A stretch of 64,000 bases of DNA from Proteobacteria bacterium UBA981 (GCA_002292285.1 DBBP01000019.1:27620-91619), one strand, 5' to 3'. Numbered from the stretch's first letter, positions 8,842 through 18,251 are shown. Notes: generated by a model not told the origin, from the sequence alone. Program-made: numbers and translations.

Positions 8842-10044
8842 TTAAGTGGACTTTGCCGGGCCGAGCGTACCATCGGCTTCCAGCGCTGCGATCTCGTTTG
8901 CGCTGAAATCCAGGTAATCACTTAGCGTGACGCGGTTGTGCTCGCCGATAGCGGACACAGACTTGCCGATGGCAGCGTGCGTGTGCGAAAACAAAAAAGG
9001 TGAATTCGGCACCAGCAACGGGCCCGCCTCGTCGACAACTTCAGTCAGCATGTCGCGATGCAGAAGTTGTGGATCATCGGCTAAATCAGGAAACGAGCGG
9101 TAGCGCGCCGACGGCAGCTTGCGTGCCTCAAACGCGGTGAGTGCTTGTTCGCAAGTTTGAGTCATGGTCCATTTTTCGACTTCTGACTGCAGCGCATCGT
9201 AGTTGACGATTCGCGCCGAAAGACTGGCAAAGCGCTCGTCCTCATGCAAATCAGGTCGTTCGATACAGGCCATCAGGGATTCGAAATGGTGTTGGTTGAG
9301 GGGCACCACGATTACGAAGCCATCTTGCGCCTGGAGTGGACCATAGTGCCGGTCATTGGCGTCATCCAACATCGCAATCTGGAAGTCCTTGTGCATGGTC
9401 GAGAGCAAGGTGTCCTGCATGGCGATATCAATGTACTGGCCGATGCCGCTGCGTTCACGGTAGTAAAGTGCCGCCATGACCGCCCCGAAAGCCTGTTGTC
9501 CGGCAGCGGTGTCTGCAACCGGAGGCCCCATGTTCAAAGGTCGATCGCGATCGCCCTGGGTACTCTTGTAGAGCGCTTCAAAGCCACTGGTCGCCTGCAC
9601 GATAGGGGCGTACGCCGGGCGACCAGCTTCCGGCCCGGTCTGCCCGTAGCCGGATATGGAGCACATGACCAGACGCGGGTTAACAGCCCGCAGACTTTCA
9701 TAGTCGAGACCGAGCCGCTGCATCACACCCGGGCTGTAATTCTCCACGACCACATCGTGGCTTTCGACCAGTCGTTTGCAGATATCAATAGCGGCCGGTT
9801 TCTTCAGATCCAGCGACAGACTGCGCTTGCCGCAGTTGATGGAACTAAACAGTGCGCTGGCTTGATTTCGCAGTGGTCCGGCATGACGCAGGATCTCGCC
9901 ACCGGGGCCTTCTACTTTAAGCACTTCGGCGCCGAGGTCGGCCATCATTCGGGTGCAGTAAGAGCCTGCGATAACCGCCGTGAAGTCGAGTACACGAACA
10001 TCGTCCAGAACGCGTGGCCCGGTAGGTTGACGATTCGCTTCCAT
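8842..10044 (-). CDS. CaiB/BaiF family CoA-transferase
   Basis: About 400 residues with the class III CoA-transferase layout: VRVLDFTAVIAGSYCTRMMA at the N-terminus, ADLGAEVLKVEGPGGE, CGKRSLSLDLKKP, a central ISGYGQTGP and GQYIDIAMQDTLLS. The Asp of the MQD motif (about residue 211 from this start) is the catalytic aspartate that forms acyl anhydrides with carboxylate substrates. The frame opens at 10053, but the ATG at 10044 gives MEANRQP and is equally possible. These enzymes move CoA between organic acids. Next to the oxidoreductases it probably activates an acid for beta-oxidation-like degradation. Confidence 0.88.
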   Translation of the reverse strand: MEANRQPTGPRVLDDVRVLDFTAVIAGSYCTRMMADLGAEVLKVEGPGGEILRHAGPLRNQASALFSSINCGKRSLSLDLKKPAAIDICKRLVESHDVVVENYSPGVMQRLGLDYESLRAVNPRLVMCSISGYGQTGPEAGRPAYAPIVQATSGFEALYKSTQGDRDRPLNMGPPVADTAAGQQAFGAVMAALYYRERSGIGQYIDIAMQDTLLSTMHKDFQIAMLDDANDRHYGPLQAQDGFVIVVPLNQHHFESLMACIERPDLHEDERFASLSARIVNYDALQSEVEKWTMTQTCEQALTAFEARKLPSARYRSFPDLADDPQLLHRDMLTEVVDEAGPLLVPNSPFLFSHTHAAIGKSVSAIGEHNRVTLSDYLDFSANEIAALEADGTLGPAKST

Positions 10045-10229
10045 ATCTTGCATGACGATGTGTCCAGATCCGAACCAGAGGCGGCAGCGGCGTTCCGGTA
10101 TGGATACGCGCTCAGCGATTATAGCGTTAGTGGCCCGGTGGTCTCCTGCCGCGACATGGTATCCGAGCCCCGCTCATGTACTGCCGCCGCTATACTGGTG
10201 CTCAAGAGACTGTCCGGGAGCGCTGCGCG

Positions 10230-10682
10230 ATGGGATTCGAGATTTTGCCGTGGCATTGGGTCGTGTTCGGCCTGGGTTTGGCCATTTTCGAAATATTCCT
10301 CACCACTTTTTTCGTTTTGTGGTTCGGCGCTGCCGCACTCATCGTCGGCGCGGTGTTGTATCTGCAGCCTGAGCTCGCGCTGAGCTGGCAGATTTTACTG
10401 TGGACGGTACTGTCTTCGATCCTGGCTGTGGCCTGGTTCAAATTTCTTAAACCGTTATCGATAGATCGCACCATGGCGGGCCTGTCGAAAGAACAGATTA
10501 TCGGCGAAGTGGGCCAGGTGGTCGTGGTTCCGAACGGTGACAAGCGCGGCAAGCTGCGTTTCCCTGCGCCGGTACTCGGTGATGACGAGTGGATCATTAT
10601 CTCGCAGGAAGATCTGGCACTCGGTGATCGAGTCAGCGTGATTGATGTGTCCGGGAATTCCCTGATTGTGAAAAAAGCCTGA
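10230..10682 (+). CDS. NfeD-family membrane protein
   Basis: A 150-residue protein with an N-terminal membrane part (HWVVFGLGLAIFEIFLTTFF, then a second and third hydrophobic stretch to about residue 72) and a C-terminal soluble OB-fold-like domain (IIGEVGQVVVVPNGDKRGKL through VIDVSGNSLIVKKA). This is the short NfeD architecture. The ATG at 10230 is preceded by GGGAG at suitable spacing and begins MGFEILPWHW. The longer open frame adds 18 unlikely residues. The SPFH gene follows 78 nt later in the same direction. NfeD and SPFH proteins commonly form a paired membrane-organising unit. Confidence 0.85.
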   Translation: MGFEILPWHWVVFGLGLAIFEIFLTTFFVLWFGAAALIVGAVLYLQPELALSWQILLWTVLSSILAVAWFKFLKPLSIDRTMAGLSKEQIIGEVGQVVVVPNGDKRGKLRFPAPVLGDDEWIIISQEDLALGDRVSVIDVSGNSLIVKKA

Positions 10683-10760
10683 GTACCAACTGGCACTTGC
10701 GGCCCTGTTCATGAATTAGATATCTGTTGACGACGCGTCCAATAAGCGGAGAGCAAGACT

Positions 10761-11612
10761 ATGGGCCCAGGATTATTCGTTACTTTAGCGATTTCGACTT
10801 TCGTCATCATTACGGCACTGAAAGGCGTACGGCAGGTTCCGCAGGGCTATAAATGGGTTATACAGCGGCTGGGGAAATTCGAAACATCGCTGAACCCCGG
10901 GCTGAATTTCATCATTCCCTATGTCGATGTGGTGGCCTACAAAATCACCACCAAAGACATTGTTCTCGACATCCCTTCGCAAGAAGTTATTACCAAAGAC
11001 AATGCAGTGTTGATCACCAACGCAGTTGCTTACATCAATATTATTTCGCCCGAGAAAGCGGTTTACGGCGTGGAAGACTATGTGGTTGCTATTCAGACCT
11101 TAGTTCAAACGTCGCTGCGTTCCATTGTTGGCGAGATGACGCTCGACGCTGCACTGTCGTCACGGGAACACATCAAGGCCAAGCTTAAGGCGGCGATTTC
11201 CGATGACATCGCAGATTGGGGTATTACCCTCAAGACCGTTGAGATCCAGGACGTGAATCCGTCAACGACCATGCAACACGCCATGGAAGAGCAGGCTGCG
11301 GCCGAGCGCGCGCGACGTGCCACGGTCACGCGCGCCGATGGGGACAAGCAAGCGGCAATTTTGCAGGCTGAAGGCCAGCTTGAAGCATCGAAACGAGAAG
11401 CCGAGGCGCAGGTGATTCTTGCCAAGGCCAGCCAGCGTTCCATTCAACTCGTGACCGAGGCGATTGGCGAGAAGGAAATGCCGGTGGTGTATCTGCTGGG
11501 CGAGAAATACATTAATTCGCTACAGGCATTGTCGAATTCCGAGAATGCCAAATCAGTGATATTCCCGGCTGATATTCCCGCCGCGATTCAGGGTCTCATG
11601 GGTAAGAAATAG
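10761..11612 (+). CDS. SPFH/Band 7 membrane protein (stomatin/paraslipin, QmcA-like)
   Basis: A 283-residue protein with one N-terminal membrane anchor (residues 4-22) followed by the SPFH domain: GYKWVIQRLGKFETSLNPGL, then FIIPYVDVVAYKITTKD, and a core with VLDIPSQEVITKDNAVLITN. After it comes a charged Ala/Glu-rich coiled coil (EEQAAAERARRATVTRAD, then REAEAQVILAKAS). It belongs with bacterial stomatins that oligomerise in membrane microdomains and act with NfeD partners and membrane proteases. The NfeD-like gene lies immediately upstream. The C-terminus ends in FPADIPAAIQGLMGKK, as in many paraslipins. Confidence 0.9.
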   Translation: MGPGLFVTLAISTFVIITALKGVRQVPQGYKWVIQRLGKFETSLNPGLNFIIPYVDVVAYKITTKDIVLDIPSQEVITKDNAVLITNAVAYINIISPEKAVYGVEDYVVAIQTLVQTSLRSIVGEMTLDAALSSREHIKAKLKAAISDDIADWGITLKTVEIQDVNPSTTMQHAMEEQAAAERARRATVTRADGDKQAAILQAEGQLEASKREAEAQVILAKASQRSIQLVTEAIGEKEMPVVYLLGEKYINSLQALSNSENAKSVIFPADIPAAIQGLMGKK

Positions 11613-11741
11613 TCGCATCACGAGCGTTTATATCATCGCGCCCGCACCGGGTGAGAACATCCGGTGATGCGCCACCGCATCCGGCGCCCACACGCCAAAC
11701 GGTCTCGCAAATCTGTTCGCTGCAACGAGTCCGTGCGCGGT

Positions 11742-12737
11742 TCAATCACCGAGAATCATCGCTGCCAATTGGTGGCGAGTCGCTTCATCGGCATTGCGTA
11801 GCGACAGAAACTTCACGTGCTCCCCGACACCCGCGTGCCTAGACAACACCACGCCCCACAACCCATCGACCCGATGGGGCAGCATGGAATAGCGCATATC
11901 GATGATGGTGTCATCGTGGGTCGCGGATAGCGCCAGGTATCCGGCCGAGAACCAGCGAAAGCGTTCGATATCCCGGGCTTGCTGGGAGCTCGGGTCAAGC
12001 CAGGGGAAATCGCGCGCAAGCTTGAGTTTGGGCACCGACTGTCCCGCATAGTGCGTCGTCGTCAAGCCGAGCCGCACAGCATCAACAAAATACTTGCCTT
12101 CGAATTCATAGATCGTTTTCCACAACAGCAGGGTGCCGAACGCCGGCTTCGCTTCGACCCGTGCGCCGGTGTGCCCACGTGTCGCGGCAAAATTCTGGCC
12201 GAAGCTTTCTGCGCGATCACGCTGGAAGAACCCAAGGCTCAGATAAATCGCTATCCACAGCAACGCGGCTCGGGCCCACACACGACGTCCCGAACGCGCG
12301 CTTAACAACACGCCCGCCAGTAGCGGCACAGTGAACAGCGGATCGATGATAGAAATGCTGTGCCACGCAAAACGCGCGTTCGAGAAGGGCCACAGCAATT
12401 GCGTGCCATAAGACGTGCAACTATCCAGCAGGCCGTGCGTCGCGTATCCGAGGGTGCAGTAAAGGTAGGTCGCGCGAAAACTGAGGCGTCGCCGGGCGAA
12501 CAGGAAATATAATACGCATGCGCAGATCAGCCCCCCGAACGGAATGAACACCAGCGCATGGGTAAATTGCCGGTGAAACTCGAGAAAGAGTAGCGGGTCG
12601 GTCTGGGAACGGATAAGGACGTCGAGATCGGCAGACATGCCGGCGAGGAAGCCAAGCAAGCCGGCCCATTTCAGTTCATTGCGCGCCAGCGCTTGCGGCG
12701 CGGCAGCGCCGAGTACGCCCTGACTCAGGGGATCCAT
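11742..12737 (-). CDS. YdjM-type inner-membrane metal-dependent hydrolase
   Basis: A 331-residue membrane protein of the LexA-binding/YdjM-like group, annotated as metal-dependent hydrolases. Signature parts are MDPLSQGVLGAAAPQALAR at the start, SADLDVLIRS, and FHRQFTHAL with two conserved His (55 and 60), then HGLLDSCTSYGTQLLWPFS and a further HS-Asp region after it. Several hydrophobic helices separate these motifs. I chose the ATG at 12737 because MDPLSQG matches the usual family N-terminus; the frame is open 16 codons further. It is convergent with the SPFH gene. The C-terminal 150 residues are a soluble extension of unknown function. Confidence 0.8.
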   Translation of the reverse strand: MDPLSQGVLGAAAPQALARNELKWAGLLGFLAGMSADLDVLIRSQTDPLLFLEFHRQFTHALVFIPFGGLICACVLYFLFARRRLSFRATYLYCTLGYATHGLLDSCTSYGTQLLWPFSNARFAWHSISIIDPLFTVPLLAGVLLSARSGRRVWARAALLWIAIYLSLGFFQRDRAESFGQNFAATRGHTGARVEAKPAFGTLLLWKTIYEFEGKYFVDAVRLGLTTTHYAGQSVPKLKLARDFPWLDPSSQQARDIERFRWFSAGYLALSATHDDTIIDMRYSMLPHRVDGLWGVVLSRHAGVGEHVKFLSLRNADEATRHQLAAMILGD

Positions 12738-12824
12738 GTCAGCGCCAACTGGCGACGCGTTGCGCGACGATATACCGGTCAGCAACGTGGTCGGCTAGCA
12801 GTTGCGACAACGGACGAATGGTCA

Positions 12825-13781
12825 CTAAGGGAATCGAGCGGCCCGTCCGTGTGCTGCGGAAAAATCCAGTATCGGACCTTTTGGCACGATGCCGCCGCGG
12901 CCAATCATGGTGAAGTAACCACTTTTGATTTTCTCTATATCGACAGTCTCGGCAACACCGGGCAGCTGATACAGGTCGCGGGTGTAATCCCACAAGTTCG
13001 GGTAATCGACGATACGTCGCAGGTTGCAGTTGTACAGCCCGTAATAAACGCAGTCGAAGCGCACTAAGGCTGCGAACAGCCGACAATCCGGTTCCGTCGG
13101 TTGGTTGGCGAGCAGATAACGATGGTTGTTGAGTCGCTCGTCGAGGCTATCTAGTGCCCCGAACAACCGATCAAAGCCGACTTCATAATCGGCCTGGGTT
13201 TTCGCCAGCATGCAGCGATAGACGCCGTCATTGATGCGGTCGGCAATGAATTCGTTCAGCTCATCGATGTCGCCGCGCAGCGCGGACGGGTACAGATCAA
13301 GTTCGGGACGTGTGGCAAGCGCGTCGAATTGCGTATTGAACATGCGCGCTATGGCGCCCGAATCATTGCTAACGATGGTGCCCAGCTGCTTGTCCCACAG
13401 GATGGGTACACTTACCCGCCCGGTGAAATCAGCCTTGGACGCGCTATACAGTTCGTGCAAATGCTTCGCTCCGATAGCCGGATCGTGGTACTCGCCCGAA
13501 TCACCAAACCACCAACTCTGTTCGCCCATGGCGGGTTCCAGCAAGACCACATCGATGGCTTCAGTCAGCCCCTTGACCTGACGAGTCACCGCGGCGCGAT
13601 GCGACCACGGACAGGTGCGATTGAAATACAGCGCGTAGCGTCCGGCCTCGGCGGCGAACTCGCTTGAGCCGTCCGTGCTGATACAGCCGGAAAAGCCGCT
13701 GTCGAAGCGCACGTTTTGCCCGTCACGGACAAATCCGCTGGCGTCCTCCGCTTGCCACTTGCCGTCAACCAGCATGCCCAT
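12825..13781 (-). CDS. Xi-class glutathione S-transferase (glutathionyl-hydroquinone reductase-like)
   Basis: A 318-residue protein with the long GST layout of the Xi class. The active site is FNRTCPWSHRAAVTRQVKGL with Cys57 in the CPW motif, which in this class removes glutathione from glutathionylated quinones. The region VSVPILWDKQLGTIVSNDSG is the thioredoxin-fold cis-Pro and glutathione-binding part. The helical C-terminal domain includes RLFAALVRFDCVYYGLYNCN with the Tyr residues typical of the class. A DsbA-like gene lies upstream in the same direction, 46 nt away. Likely roles are quinone detoxification or thiol redox repair in the cytoplasm. Confidence 0.88.
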   Translation of the reverse strand: MGMLVDGKWQAEDASGFVRDGQNVRFDSGFSGCISTDGSSEFAAEAGRYALYFNRTCPWSHRAAVTRQVKGLTEAIDVVLLEPAMGEQSWWFGDSGEYHDPAIGAKHLHELYSASKADFTGRVSVPILWDKQLGTIVSNDSGAIARMFNTQFDALATRPELDLYPSALRGDIDELNEFIADRINDGVYRCMLAKTQADYEVGFDRLFGALDSLDERLNNHRYLLANQPTEPDCRLFAALVRFDCVYYGLYNCNLRRIVDYPNLWDYTRDLYQLPGVAETVDIEKIKSGYFTMIGRGGIVPKGPILDFSAAHGRAARFP

Positions 13782-13827
13782 GATGAATCGCTCTTTGTAT
13801 TGCTAATGATGCGTTGTTCGATCGGCT

Positions 13828-14475
13828 CTATTCGCTCGCGAGTATTTGGCGCAGCGCGCTTTCGAAATATTCGACCGGCTGTCCACCTTCAATCAAATGG
13901 CGGTCGTTGATGATCACTGCAGGTACAGCATGGATGCCCTGATTCTGATAAAAACTTTCGTCCTCGCGAACTTGTTCGGTAAATTCATCTGAAGCCAGCA
14001 GCGCCTGCACTCGTTCGCTATCCAGGCCAACTTGTCCCGCGACGCGAAGCAGTACATCGTGCGCGCCGGGGTTATCACCGAGCGTGAAATAGGCATCAAA
14101 GAGCGCTTGTTTGAGTTCGTGCTGGCAGCCCTCAAGTTTGGCCAGATGCAGGACCCGATGGGTATCGAAGGTGTTGTAGATGCGCTGCAGATTGGCCATG
14201 CGGAATTCGAAGCCGAGTTCTTCGCCACGTGCACGGATCATCTCGCGCGTGCTGTCTGACTGTTCTTTTGAGGCGCCGTATTTCTGCGCCATGTGCTCGT
14301 AGAGCTCTTGTCCTTCGGGCTGCATCTGCGGGTTCAATTCAAACGGCTGAAAATGAATTTCTGCCTCGACCTCACTGCCGACCCGGTCGAGCGCTTGTTC
14401 GAGTGCCTTCAGGCCGATCACACACCATGGGCAGGAGACATCGGAAACGAAATCGATTTTCATAGCTTTGGACAT
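13828..14475 (-). CDS. DsbA-family oxidoreductase, FrnE-like
   Basis: A 215-residue thioredoxin-fold protein without a signal peptide. The N-terminal MKIDFVSDVSCPWCVIGLKA has the CPWC active site (Cys15 and Cys18 from this start), and the insertion domain is alpha-helical. The C-terminal VPAVIINDRHLIEGGQPVEY has the conserved cis-Pro and the typical GGQP turn of FrnE-type proteins. The ATG at 14475 has GGAG about ten nt upstream; the open frame extends 21 codons further with unlikely sequence. FrnE-like proteins are cytoplasmic dithiol oxidoreductases or isomerases. It is probably co-transcribed with the downstream GST. Confidence 0.88.
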   Translation of the reverse strand: MSKAMKIDFVSDVSCPWCVIGLKALEQALDRVGSEVEAEIHFQPFELNPQMQPEGQELYEHMAQKYGASKEQSDSTREMIRARGEELGFEFRMANLQRIYNTFDTHRVLHLAKLEGCQHELKQALFDAYFTLGDNPGAHDVLLRVAGQVGLDSERVQALLASDEFTEQVREDESFYQNQGIHAVPAVIINDRHLIEGGQPVEYFESALRQILASE

Positions 14476-14751
14476 GGTGAACTTTCTCCGCGCAGGGTTG
14501 GGCGCACAGTGTATCGCCGGGCTGGGTAGTGATGCCATGCCAGGGTCAGGAGCAGGGCAACACGGACCACAGATTTACGCCGCTCAGCGTTGGCATTTTG
14601 TTCAGCGTCGCCGCTCGATGTCCCGCAAGCCGGTCTGAAAGAGCACGAAAACCGGCGTCTGATCGGCGGTAGTATACCGTCAGCACGCACCGCCATCCGC
14701 ACCGCCCGTGGCCGTCACGCGCCGCGCGGCGACACCGTAAGAGGGGCCCTG

Positions 14752-15372
14752 ATGAATACGTTGCTCAAGACTTTCTTCAAAGGACTGTTAGCCTTTCTGC
14801 CGATTTTTTTGACGATTTACGCCGTGTATGCGTTCGCTAATTGGCTCAACCGCATCAGCAACGCATGGCTGCAATGGCTCGCGCCGGGCTTACCCGACGT
14901 CGCTGGACTGGGTATCGCGATCGGCGTGCTGGCGATTTTCGCGCTCGGTGTGCTGGTGTCTTCGCGCCTGACAAGCTGGATCTACAACCTGGTTGAATCA
15001 CCGCTACGCCGCGTGCCGGTCGTTCGGGAGGTCTATACGGCTTTGAAGCAACTCATCGAATTGATAGCGCCCGCCGATGAGCAAGCTGCGGGTCAGGTGG
15101 TCAGTGTGCGGCATCCCGCGCATCCCATCGCGTTGGTCGGTGTGATGATGCGCAGCAGCGTTGCCGATCTGGACGATGCCATCGCCAGCGACGACATGGT
15201 CGTGGTTTATTTACCGCTCAGCTACCAGATCGGCGGCTACTCGGTTTTCGTGCCGCGCGAGTGGGTCACACCAGTCGATATGCCCGTTGAGGCTGCCATG
15301 CGCAATGCCCTGACTGGTTGGATGAAAAACGATCAGGTTGGCGCGCCGGCGGCGCGCGAATCGAGCGGTTAG
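14752..15372 (+). CDS. DUF502 family membrane protein
   Basis: A 206-residue protein whose N-terminus (MNTLLKTFFKGLLAFLPIFL) starts a first membrane helix. A second helix (GLGIAIGVLAIFALGVLVSS) follows, and then a soluble domain with PLRRVPVVREVYTALKQLIE, as in DUF502 proteins. The family function is not established. The ATG at 14752 follows a GAGGGG sequence; the longer open frame upstream is not protein-like. The Ser/Thr kinase gene begins 10 nt after its stop, so the two are very likely one operon. The soluble part ends with SYQIGGYSVFVPREWVTPVD, another conserved block of the family. Confidence 0.85.
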   Translation: MNTLLKTFFKGLLAFLPIFLTIYAVYAFANWLNRISNAWLQWLAPGLPDVAGLGIAIGVLAIFALGVLVSSRLTSWIYNLVESPLRRVPVVREVYTALKQLIELIAPADEQAAGQVVSVRHPAHPIALVGVMMRSSVADLDDAIASDDMVVVYLPLSYQIGGYSVFVPREWVTPVDMPVEAAMRNALTGWMKNDQVGAPAARESSG

Positions 15373-15381
15373 ACGCGCACG

Positions 15382-17265
15382 ATGCCTGCGAGCGGTGACA
15401 ACCTGCAGGCGTTGCCCGAGGGTACGCAACTGCTGTGGTATCGCATCGAGCGCGTGCTTGGCCAGGGTGGCTTCGGTATCACCTATCTCGCCCACGACAG
15501 CAATCTCGATAGCCAGGTCGCCATCAAGGAATACTTGCCCGGCGCGCTGGCGGTCCGTGGTTCTGATTTAACAGTCTTGCCCTCTTCGGTAGCCGTGGCG
15601 AGTGATTTCGCCTGGGGTCTGGAGCGGTTTCTGGACGAGGGTAAGACCCTTGCTAAGTTTGACCATCCCGGCATCGTGCGGGTGCTGTCAGTGTTTGAGC
15701 AAAACGGCACCGCCTACCTCGTCATGCGTTATGAATCCGGCTCACCACTTAACGCCGTTCTGGAACGAGACGGGAGTCTCAGTGGAACGCGGTTGCGCGC
15801 CATCCTGGTGAATATCGTGGACGGTCTGGAGCAGGTTCACGCGGCCGGATTTATCCATCGGGATATCAAGCCGGCCAACATTTTTATCCGCAGCGATGAT
15901 TCGGCCGTGCTGCTCGATTTCGGTGCTGCGCGCCTGGCTCTCGGTGCCCATAGTCAGAGTCTTACCGCGATAGTGTCACCCGGTTATGCACCGTTCGAGC
16001 AATACTTTAGCGACAGTACCGGACAAGGACCGTGGACTGATATTTACGCGCTCGGGGCGACCGCCTATCGGGCCATCGGCGGCGTTGCGCCGATGCCGGC
16101 TGTGGACCGCAGTAAGACTTTGCTAGCTGGTTCGGCGGATTCACTGGTCGATGTTCGGGCGCTCGCAGCGGATGGTTATGACGGCGCCCTGCTGACTGCG
16201 GTAACCGCCGCAATGTACTTCCATGCGGAGCAAAGGCCACAGACATTGCAACAGTGGCGGGCGATGTTGAATGGAGAAATCGAGCTGCCGGTCGCAGCAC
16301 GGCCTCCGAGCGTGGTTGACCCCAATGCGGCGACAGAGCTCGCGAGTATCGAGGTCTCGAACGCCAATACCGGCCACGATGATCCGGTAGCCCCGGATGC
16401 GACGAACTCCGTTGCAATATCGCTGCCGTGGTTTCGCAATCCGCGCTATGTGCTCGTATCGTTTGCAGTGGTGGCATTGCTCATTATGTTGACGATTCTG
16501 CAACGGCGTAGCGACGATCGTGCCGAGCAAGCGCGTCACGAGGCGGCGGTTTCACACCACGACAAGATCACCACGCTAGCCGCGTCACCCGCGGCATCTC
16601 CACACGTTGAAGAAACGGCGACGCCGTTGGTCGGGGATGAAACCGAAGCTGCGAAAAATCCGGCGGCTGGGACGATTGTGGTCTCTCCACCCGAAACGGC
16701 CAACAATACCGAAACCGTCATTGCGATCGCGTCGCCGCTCGCCCAAACCGCGCTTTCTACGCCACCCACGATTGAACTAGCCGCCGATCAGATCGCGCTG
16801 TTGTTGCGCCACGCGAACGCTGATTCGGCTGCCGGGCGTACGACAATGCCAGTAGGGAACAACGCGTTACAGAAGTATCGCGACGTGCTCGCACTGGAAC
16901 CTGAAAACGAAGCTGCGCTTGATGGTCTGGCCGGCATGGTGCGTGAGCAACTTCGCAGCGGCCGCGCGGCTGCCGAGCGCGGTGATTTCGCTGCAGCGAC
17001 TCAGGCAATCCGGCAAGCCGCGTTGATCGAGCCCGCTCATCCGGAACTCGCGCGGGCCAGAAAAGAATTGGAAGTACGCCAGCAAGTTGCGCGTATCGTG
17101 CAGCGAATTGATGGTCGGGGAGGAAAAATTACTGATGCCAGAGCGGCCACCGCCTATGCGAGCGCGATGCAGGCGATCGAGGACCAACGCTATGAACGGG
17201 CACTCGCGCATTTGCGCGAGATGGCCAAACGCCTGCGCGCAGTGCGCGCAGGCGGGCGCCAGTAA
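15382..17265 (+). CDS. Transmembrane serine/threonine protein kinase
   Basis: A 627-residue Hanks-type kinase. Residues 20-300 form the kinase domain: glycine loop GQGGFG (27-32), ATP-anchoring Lys49 in AIKE, helix-C Glu near 86, catalytic HRDIKPAN (159-166, with Asp161) and DFG (179-181). A single membrane helix (about 357-373) follows a 50-residue linker. The outer region (about 380-627) has an Ala/Thr-rich stretch and then helical repeats resembling TPR units (residues 480-627). The activation segment is short with LTAIVSPGYAPFEQY, a bacterial form. Upstream DUF502 and downstream DUF445 genes suggest an envelope-sensing unit. A perfect 10-bp hairpin lies in its last codons (17231-17253). 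Confidence 0.92.
   Translation: MPASGDNLQALPEGTQLLWYRIERVLGQGGFGITYLAHDSNLDSQVAIKEYLPGALAVRGSDLTVLPSSVAVASDFAWGLERFLDEGKTLAKFDHPGIVRVLSVFEQNGTAYLVMRYESGSPLNAVLERDGSLSGTRLRAILVNIVDGLEQVHAAGFIHRDIKPANIFIRSDDSAVLLDFGAARLALGAHSQSLTAIVSPGYAPFEQYFSDSTGQGPWTDIYALGATAYRAIGGVAPMPAVDRSKTLLAGSADSLVDVRALAADGYDGALLTAVTAAMYFHAEQRPQTLQQWRAMLNGEIELPVAARPPSVVDPNAATELASIEVSNANTGHDDPVAPDATNSVAISLPWFRNPRYVLVSFAVVALLIMLTILQRRSDDRAEQARHEAAVSHHDKITTLAASPAASPHVEETATPLVGDETEAAKNPAAGTIVVSPPETANNTETVIAIASPLAQTALSTPPTIELAADQIALLLRHANADSAAGRTTMPVGNNALQKYRDVLALEPENEAALDGLAGMVREQLRSGRAAAERGDFAAATQAIRQAALIEPAHPELARARKELEVRQQVARIVQRIDGRGGKITDARAATAYASAMQAIEDQRYERALAHLREMAKRLRAVRAGGRQ
17231..17253 (+). other. Perfect GC-rich hairpin at the 3' end of the kinase gene
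   Basis: GCCTGCGCGC, a 3-nt loop and its exact reverse complement form a ten-bp stem inside the last codons of the kinase gene. There is no U-tract, so it is not a classic intrinsic terminator. It could stabilise the transcript end or weaken read-through towards the gene at 17390. Confidence 0.4.
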
Positions 17266-17389
17266 GCAGGGCTTCTGCTGGTCAGGCCCGACGGGATTCA
17301 CGTTAACCGACGCAGGTAGCGGAGGGCGTAGAATACGCCGCTGCCGAGCGCAGTTCGCGCACCCTTAGCAAAACGACTGTGGAGAAAGG

Positions 17390-18103
17390 ATGAACAAGAG
17401 CGTTGCCACAAACCTGATCGCACTGCTGATCACGCTTGGGGGCTTTTTCGTACCGCATGCTGGCGATGTCATTTTTTGGACCGGGCTGTTCGCCCTGTCT
17501 GGTGGTGTCACCAACTGGCTCGCGGTGCACATGCTGTTCGAGAAAGTACCACTGCTGTACGGCTCCGGCGTGATCCCGAGTCGTTTCGAAGAATTCAAAC
17601 TGGGGATCAAGCACCTCATCGTGCAGGAGTTTTTTACCCGCGAGCATATCGAGCGCTTCTTCAGCCAAAATGGCGCCACGACCGCTGACAACATCACTGC
17701 GAAAATCGATTTCGATCATGTCTTCGAAAGCTTAACGGAGGCGATCGAGGAATCACCGATGGGCAACATGCTCGGCATGCTCGGTGGTCGCGCCGCGCTC
17801 GACCCGCTCAAGGAACCGGTGACCGAAAAACTCAAGGGTGTGATCGCCGAACTGGCGAGTCGCCCGCCCAGCAATGACGAGGCAGGCGAGAGCGAAGGCG
17901 GGGGCGACTTCACCGATGCCTTGATCGAACAGGTCGAACAAATTATCGACAATCGCCTGGCGGAGTTAACGCCAGATAAAGTCAAAGGCATTGTTGAAGA
18001 CATGATTCGCAAGCATCTTGGCTGGCTGGTCGTGTGGGGTGGCGTGTTCGGCGGCGCGATTGGGCTGGTAGTGAGTGTGGTGCAATTGGCCAGCGCAGCC
18101 TGA
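17390..18103 (+). CDS. DUF445 family membrane protein
   Basis: A 237-residue protein with hydrophobic helices at both ends and a charged middle. The block FALSGGVTNWLAVHMLFEKV near residue 40 and the following LLYGSGVIPSRFEEFK are characteristic of DUF445 (YheB/YjiN-type) proteins. The C-terminal WGGVFGGAIGLVVSVVQL is a membrane helix, also usual in the family. The middle region (about 100-200) is helical, with a Glu/Ser/Gly-rich linker near residue 165. Function is unknown; the family is associated with the inner membrane. It follows the kinase by 124 nt and probably belongs to the same envelope group. Confidence 0.82.
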   Translation: MNKSVATNLIALLITLGGFFVPHAGDVIFWTGLFALSGGVTNWLAVHMLFEKVPLLYGSGVIPSRFEEFKLGIKHLIVQEFFTREHIERFFSQNGATTADNITAKIDFDHVFESLTEAIEESPMGNMLGMLGGRAALDPLKEPVTEKLKGVIAELASRPPSNDEAGESEGGGDFTDALIEQVEQIIDNRLAELTPDKVKGIVEDMIRKHLGWLVVWGGVFGGAIGLVVSVVQLASAA

Positions 18104-18184
18104 CATTGCCACCTGCCAACACAGGCCCTATGGTGAACGTCGGATATAACGCAACGAAATTTTTTCACCGTAACAAAACATCAA

Positions 18185-18198
18185 TCCCCGATCGGGGA
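18185..18198. promoter_or_regulatory. 14-bp perfect palindrome upstream of the acetoacetate-decarboxylase-like gene
   Basis: TCCCCGATCGGGGA reads the same on both strands and lies about 54 nt before the start codon at 18252, where an operator would sit. It has no adjacent regulator gene. It is a plausible dimeric-regulator site, but one palindrome alone is weak evidence. Confidence 0.35.
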
Positions 18199-18251
18199 AT
18201 CAGCAGCTAGCGTGCTGCACATATGATCCCGATTTTTCAGCAGGAGGCACT

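Noticed and set aside
9244..10383. 379-codon open frame opposite the CoA-transferase
   Set aside because: It lies on the other strand of a gene with clear motifs. Its amino-acid composition is His/Arg-rich and shows no domain. Shadow of a GC-rich gene.
11660..11690. Hairpin after the SPFH gene as terminator
   Set aside because: CACCGG/CCGGTG gives only a six-bp stem with a long loop and no T-tract.
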